Source of the DNA: Antedon mediterranea
Taxonomy: Eukaryota; Echinodermata; Crinoidea; Comatulida; Antedonidae
Direction: 5' to 3'
DNA: 64,000 nucleotides
Assembly: GCF_964355755.1 (NCBI RefSeq)
Contig: NC_092677.1
Location: forward strand, 11,430,601-11,494,600
The notes under the pieces are model-generated. The model was given only the letters and a program-made list of their open reading frames with translations. It was not told the origin of the DNA and made no database searches. The number at the start of each line of letters is the position of its first letter. Positions within the stretch are counted from its first letter, which is position 1. This document shows, in pieces, positions 59,801 through 64,000 of this stretch. The translations under genes were made by a program, and so were the position numbers.

Positions 59801-59899
59801 TTGATAGCTACTACTTTGACCTTTGGCCTCATCTACATATTTGGACTTGAGTATGTAGATGCACCTCGACTGTGTCAGAGTAAGATAAAGGTTGACTAA
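50829..59899 (+). CDS. SACM1L: SAC1 phosphatidylinositide phosphatase, complete, 18 coding exons, 589 aa
   Basis: Coding exons: 50829-50854, 51398-51495, 51951-52028, 52523-52650, 52980-53129, 53268-53327, 53632-53665, 53930-54117, 54252-54338, 55779-55847, 55945-56024, 56429-56527, 57161-57299, 57943-58009, 58123-58289, 58771-58872, 59222-59282, 59763-59899; 1770 nt, in phase. ER/Golgi enzyme that dephosphorylates PI4P. Signatures: [16 protein letters not shown]-type region, [20 protein letters not shown]-like [33 protein letters not shown], and the CX5R catalytic loop [10 protein letters not shown] (C388, R394), then [19 protein letters not shown]. Two C-terminal membrane helices (about 525-545 and 549-572) and a KxKxx-type end (KIKVD) support ER retention/retrieval. 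Human protein is 587 aa. Introns 2 and 12 use GC donors. Confidence 0.98.
51598..51715 (+). repeat. SINE-like repeat (second tRNA-type family)
   Basis: GAGTGGAGTTGGTGGTTATG ... AACTCCACTCCCAAAGACTT ... TTTATGTAGAGCATCTT; an inverted relative lies at 56,694-56,825. Confidence 0.6.
52048..52366. repeat. Family B MITE with internal tandem duplication
   Basis: ACTCCTATATTAAAGGGACA recurs at about 52,064, 52,154 and 52,227; the right end is CCCCTTAATTAGGGATTCTA plus TTGTACAGT. Confidence 0.7.
52745..52895 (-). repeat. tRNA-derived SINE, inverted
   Basis: Reverse complement of the head and tail seen at 10,021 (AAGCATGTTAACCACCAAGC, TACAGCTCCAC). Confidence 0.75.
54339..55650 (-). mobile_element. 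5'-truncated non-LTR retrotransposon (jockey/CR1-like), antisense in SACM1L intron 9
   Basis: The minus strand ORF 55,645-54,461 (394 codons) is the C-terminal end of an endonuclease-RT protein: the last RT motifs ([35 protein letters not shown]), then AAPVWCNIP and a terminal [20 protein letters not shown] zinc-like motif. A run of 11-12 T at about 54,346 is its poly(A) tail on the minus strand. The 5' part, including the RT catalytic core, is missing. The tail lies within 10 bp of the exon 9 donor. Confidence 0.9.
56092..56390 (+). repeat. tRNA-headed SINE with conserved central domain
   Basis: Head GTGTGGCTCAGTGTGTCGGA with box B GGTTCAAATCC. Central segment CTTAGGCAAGATACTTTACT ... GTATAAATGGGTACCTGG typical of widespread metazoan core SINEs, and tail GCGCTATATAAATCCAGG with ATT repeats. 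SACM1L intron 11. Confidence 0.8.
56694..56825 (-). repeat. SINE-like repeat, inverted relative of 51,598
   Basis: AAGATGCTCTACATAAACAA, GTCTTTAGGAGTGGAGT, and CCAAGCATCATAATCACCAA. Confidence 0.6.
57555..57655 (-). repeat. tRNA-like SINE head, inverted
   Basis: On the minus strand GTGGCCAAGCGGTTAAGACA (box A) and GGTTCGAGGCT (box B-like). SACM1L intron 13. Confidence 0.55.
58899..59058. repeat. Degenerate TACAGTC-type MITE
   Basis: CCGGACACCATTGGGCTGG and GTCTGGTATTCAGAATGTGT match the interior of 25,029-25,181; the right end is eroded. Confidence 0.6.
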
Positions 59900-60768
59900 G
59901 AAAAAAAATGTGATTTCTATAAACTGAACTATCTGCTGCTAACGTTAGTTATTAATGGTAGGAGGTATTTAGTAGAATCAAACAGGCATTAGTTTAATAA
60001 ACATAATCAAGTGATAATTTAGGCTACAAAAATACCCAAGTAGGTTCGCAATAAATCATGGAGTTAAATTCAGTATCATAAAAAAAATGTATTCTTAGTA
60101 GATATTTTAACGCTTCATTTAGGGACCATTAAATATGATTTATTATAGATGATAATTAACTTTTATGACTTATTTTCCATTTATTATGTATAGTTACTCC
60201 TTGGTTATATCGCCTTAAAATTAGTTGCTTGAAAACGAATTAACAAATAATCTTGATATAGGACCAACGTAAATCAAACCAATTTTAAACAACCAAACTT
60301 ATTGTAAATTTATGCAATTAAAAAATGTTTAGTTTAAACTTTATATTATTGAAGCATTATTATTATCAATAATCTTTGTAATTTATCAATTATGAGGAAT
60401 AGAAATATGCCTGTAAATTTGTAAAAAAATTAACTTGATCAATTTATATCATACATTTGTGAATTTAGAAATATAATTTATGTTATACTCTTTTTATTAT
60501 CTATCTAAATATTAATCTAAACAATTTTACAACATTCAATAATGCTATAGCACAGTTGCAATCATTTAGATAGATTTCATTTACTAAAATCGGCGATTAA
60601 ATTAAATTAAAAAAACAAATAATAAAGTTGTTTCCGTGTTTTTTTTAATTTCAAAATTATTTCAAACCCAAGTTATATTAACTTTCCACCATTAATATCG
60701 TTTTGCCTATAAAATTGTATGAGTTTTAAATAATACCATTTTGTTTGCTTTTTATATAATTTTCGTAT
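59900..60768. other. Convergent intergenic region SACM1L / PGLS
   Basis: AT-rich 3' UTR sequence of both genes. No additional gene or inverted-repeat element recognised. Confidence 0.5.
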
Positions 60769-61996
60769 CTAATATTTTGCCTTTAACTGTGTTGCAGCGG
60801 CTTTGTCTAGAAACCAATGAACCAGTCCATTTGTGAGTTGTACCCTGGCCGCTGGTAAGGGCTCACATTCATTTCCCTCCAATACTCTCTGTAATAAATA
60901 TAAAACAGATTAATTTATTTAAAGAAGTATGTTTGAAACAGCGTTAATAATTACGGGTATGGATATTAATGGCGTTAATATTTAATACAGTAAAATTAGT
61001 GCTTTGTTTTTCCCGCGATAACAATTCAAATTTTTAATTGTCTCGGATATTTTGTACGATTTAAATACATACCGCCAACATCTCCGCTTTGCTGGCACCC
61101 ATTGAAATAAAGAGGGCGCTCTTTGCTACGTTAATGACTGGGAATGTTAAAGTTACTCTGCAAGGTGGTGGTTTAGGAGAATCACGGATTGGTGCTACAG
61201 TCAAACTTGTTTCCTGAAAAAATGAATTAGAAATTGCATTCCTGAACAATATTGATGTATTAACTGTAAACCTGTCGTATTATGAAGTGCCGTACTTACG
61301 TCTAGAAGTTTGTGACCTGGAAACAGTGAGCATGTGTGGCCATCTGGTCCCATTCCCAATATAAGCAAATCAAAGACTGGTAGTCCGGATTCACCTTTTT
61401 GTATAGCATCGATTTTCTTGGCATAATCTTTTGCTACATCTTCTAAAGGTAGAGATGGGTCAATTGCATACAGTTGCGACTCTGGTAAACTAACCTTGCC
61501 AAGGAGATTTTCCTAAAAAGATAAGAGACGTCTAATTTTAATTAAACCAAATTTAATTGTAGCTGTATTAGAGTGAACTTTGTGGGTGTGACAAAGTTGA
61601 GGAAAGCTACGAATGCATTACATGTGAAGTGTAAGGACATTTAATATCTGAGCATTGCATGTAAACAACAACAATAATTAACATACATGTGCAAGTAAGT
61701 AATTTATTTATTTGATAAATGTGTTAACGCAGTACCTTATAGAATTTGTATGTGCTATCTGCATTGTCAAAGTCTACAACTCGTTCGTCACAGAAGTATA
61801 TATGCCATTTGTCCCACTGCAAGTCACCAATAGTTGAAAGACCATTACAGAAGATTTTAGCAGCACTACCCCCTGACACTCCAATACAAAATTTCCCCTT
61901 CTCCTGCACAGCGTTTCTACTAAGTTCTGCAATAAAACTGCAAACAGCAGAAGGTACTTCACTATCTTCTAATATGTGAACTTTCTTAGAAGCCAT
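60769..61996 (-). CDS. PGLS: 6-phosphogluconolactonase, 4 exons, 244 aa
   Basis: Exons (minus): 61996-61736, 61512-61300, 61213-61073, 60888-60769; 735 nt, all phase 0. Second step of the oxidative pentose phosphate pathway: hydrolyses 6-phosphogluconolactone in the cytosol. Family motifs: [12 protein letters not shown] (phosphate loop), [40 protein letters not shown] and a terminal [10 protein letters not shown]. Human protein is 258 aa. The ATG at 61,996 is the natural start. Divergent from the ZDHHC gene. Confidence 0.97.
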
Positions 61997-63105
61997 AATT
62001 AGTACATGGAGTGTATACTACCGGCACAAATATTAAGTACTGTAAAACAAATACAGTAAATAAGTAATCTGGGAAATAATAATGAGATACAAAACCGGTT
62101 TGTTATTGTTTTGCTTCCTGGTCAGACCACGCCCCCAACGATACATATTTAGCGCGTAACATTGGGGGAGACATTCTATGACAACCAGCCTAATTACACC
62201 TTTTCTTACTACGCATAACTCCGCAAAACTACCAACATTTGTCTTCAAAATGTTAAACATTCCTATTTAATTTTGATTGACGTGTTGGAAAAAATTAAAT
62301 TAGGTGTATTTTTTCAAATAAATTATATTACTTTGTAATATTAAAATAGGAAATTATATGAATTCACAGGAACTATTTTGTAATCTCAACACGCGCGCGT
62401 ATATCTTTATCACCTAGGAGCAAAACATAAATAAATGAAAAGAAAACCACTCGGGCATCACATATCATTTATAGGATAGTTTTCGTTGGGTGTGCTTGTT
62501 ATCAAAACAAACAATTCAACTCTATACAGTATCAATATACCTTTTAATTATTCATCTATTTATAACATAATGTTTTTACAACTCATGTAAGTATAAATCT
62601 GTGATGTTTTTGTTTTTAAAGTAAATTCCTTCTACTGAATTTTTTAGACTTCTTTTCGGTACTAAAAAAAAGGACAGAGAGGAGATGTGCTAACTTGCCA
62701 TCCACAGCCAAACTGCATGGACCACAAATTTGAGGCCTTTAGCTAGGCTTACACTAGGTAGAGCATAGATAGACAGCTCTGACACTTAGGGCCAATACCT
62801 AGCCTGGCTAGGCCTACTTCAGAAACCGTTTAAGATCACTGTCAGGCATAATACTGTAATCATATAAATATATTTTGATTTTTAATATTTGTTTTGCCTA
62901 CCTAGCCTAGGCCTAGCTAGTAGGAGGAGGAGGCCTATGACTATGTATGAATATGATGTATTGTGTGACCAGGCCTAGGCCTACTCCTCTACTGTCTGTG
63001 TACCCTAGTCTAGACATATATAGGCCTAGGCTAGGTCTATACTTTTGTTAGTTAAGTCAACCTACAATACAGTACACATTAATAAATATTCTTGATTTAT
63101 TTCAG
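61997..63105. promoter_or_regulatory. Divergent promoter interval PGLS / ZDHHC
   Basis: GC-rich patch just upstream of PGLS (CCACGCCCCCAACG near 62,127) could bind Sp/KLF-type factors. The ZDHHC 5' UTR exon should lie here, since coding starts right after an acceptor (TTATTTCAG at about 63,105). AGGCCTAG words cluster at 62,800-63,035. Confidence 0.45.
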
Positions 63106-63111
63106 ACAAAT

Positions 63112-63813
63112 ATGAATTGTAAGAAGAAGAACACTGAAGAAAACAAGGAATCTGGTAGCGCAACCGATGCAGCAGCAAAGAAGAAGGCTGCTTACAGGTC
63201 AAAGCCACGAGTTAACGGCTTGAGTCTGCCTCTGCATCCGCTGCAATTTGTCGCCTGGTTCTTTCTAATATTTTTCAATGTCGTTTATCACTTTATAGTT
63301 GTACCTGTTCTTCCATATCACTGGCAACCTGCTGGACATATTGTATCCTTCGAAAATTATCATTTGTTGGCCTAGACAATACAGTAGTTTTTATATTATA
63401 ATGTTGGTTTTTTTTTTTTTTTTATTATTTTTATTCATTTTTTTCAAAAGTTATAATTTTTTTAAAATTTATAATATATTCTTTCAAATTGTATGTTACT
63501 ATGTATAGTATGGCTGTTCTTTTGTTACTATTCTCAGGTGTATTTTTTTTGTAATAATTTGAATATACCGTAACTGAACCTAGTTCTTTTTTATTTATAA
63601 TATCTGTACATTTATTCTACCTTGACTAAGACTGAATTAGATTCCTGGAGTTATCATAAGCTTCCATATAGTAATACACATTGTGTGTGTAACACTTGAT
63701 CCAGCTGATCCAAATGTACGTAAAAAGAAAACGCAACATGTCAAAACATTTGACAGGAGTGAACACAGACACGTCATTGAGAATTGCCGCTGTTATCTCT
63801 GCGAAGTCCCTGT
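63112..63813 (+). CDS. ZDHHC1: ZDHHC1/ZDHHC11-type palmitoyltransferase, first two coding exons (runs off the window)
   Basis: Exon 63112-63342 then exon 63641-63813, in phase. The second exon ends at a GTAAGT donor and the DHHC exon lies beyond the window. N-terminus is lysine-rich, then RVNGLSLPLHPLQFVAWFFL enters the first membrane helix, with PVLPYHWQPAGH before the second helix (GVIISFHIVIHIVCVTL). DPADPNVR, the conserved DPAD-NVR cytosolic motif, and FDRSEHRHVIENCRCYLCEV lead into the cysteine-rich domain. The family S-palmitoylates proteins; ZDHHC1/11 are tied to innate signalling in vertebrates. ZDHHC1 versus ZDHHC11 cannot be separated from this part. Confidence 0.92.
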
Positions 63814-64000
63814 GTAAGTATAGATTAACAATTTTTATGTAGGAGGAAGAAAAAAAAAGTATGGGCGATCTGCTTATTCTTTGTCTTTTTTTAGCCTATA
63901 TTATGGGCCGATCCAGAGGGGGCCAAACATTTTTACGCCCCCACCCCCTCACCCTCCTATTTCAAAATCCTGGATCCGCCACTGAATATCGTGCCACCAA
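63814..64000 (+). other. Intron of the ZDHHC gene with a repeat-like tail
   Basis: GGGCCGATCCAGAGGGGGCC ... GGATCCGCCACTG resembles a terminal fragment of a widespread repeat (CAGTGGCGGATCC-type hAT end). It is cut by the window end. Confidence 0.35.

Noticed and set aside
60900-61250. Extra minus-strand ORF as a separate gene
   Set aside because: It is PGLS exon 3 extended into its introns.

Overview
This is an AT-rich animal nuclear genome window: multi-exon genes with GT-AG introns, tRNA-derived SINEs, many small inverted-repeat transposons (MITEs), one Ty3/gypsy element, one LINE fragment and one apparently intact cut-and-paste transposon. The conserved genes are ordinary metazoan housekeeping and ciliary genes. 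FARS2 and LYRM4 lie head-to-head, as they do in vertebrates. Dispersed AGGCCTAG-type words and the repeat mix suggest an echinoderm-like invertebrate deuterostome, but that taxonomic guess is weak.

Layout. 1-2.2 kb: last two exons of an unidentified + strand gene. 3.0-10.3 kb: a six-exon NIPSNAP3-like gene (+), with a 4.75 kb antisense Ty3/gypsy element in intron 3. 11.5-14.3 kb: the 3' three exons of an unrecognised minus-strand gene built of tandem protein repeats. 15.5-30.5 kb: complete TBC1D32/broad-minded gene (+, 29 coding exons, 1294 aa), its introns full of one MITE family. 31.8-34.4 kb: FARS2 (-, 5 coding exons). 35.1-40.0 kb: LYRM4 (+, 3 coding exons), whose intron 1 carries a GTCCGG-rich element and a 2.7 kb non-autonomous TTAA element. 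40.95-47.48 kb: a TTAA-flanked Kolobok-like transposon with two convergent genes, a 741-aa THAP-domain transposase (-, 7 exons, all in phase) and an intronless P2X7-C-terminus-like zinc protein (+). 47.8-48.7 kb: intronless SAM methyltransferase-like gene (+), followed by duplicated debris. 50.8-59.9 kb: SACM1L (+, 18 coding exons, 589 aa) with two GC-AG introns and an antisense LINE fragment. 60.8-62.0 kb: PGLS (-, 4 exons). 63.1 kb to the end: first two coding exons of a ZDHHC1/11-type palmitoyltransferase.

Exon models were derived by hand from splice sites, reading-frame continuity and family knowledge. For the named complete genes every exon junction keeps phase, and total lengths agree with the known families. 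The most unusual object is the 6.5 kb Kolobok-like element that appears to carry a P2X7-type zinc domain gene as an accessory ORF. Terminal sequences related to it also bound a 2.7 kb deletion-type copy (36.4-39.1 kb) and a 305 bp MITE (2.2-2.5 kb).
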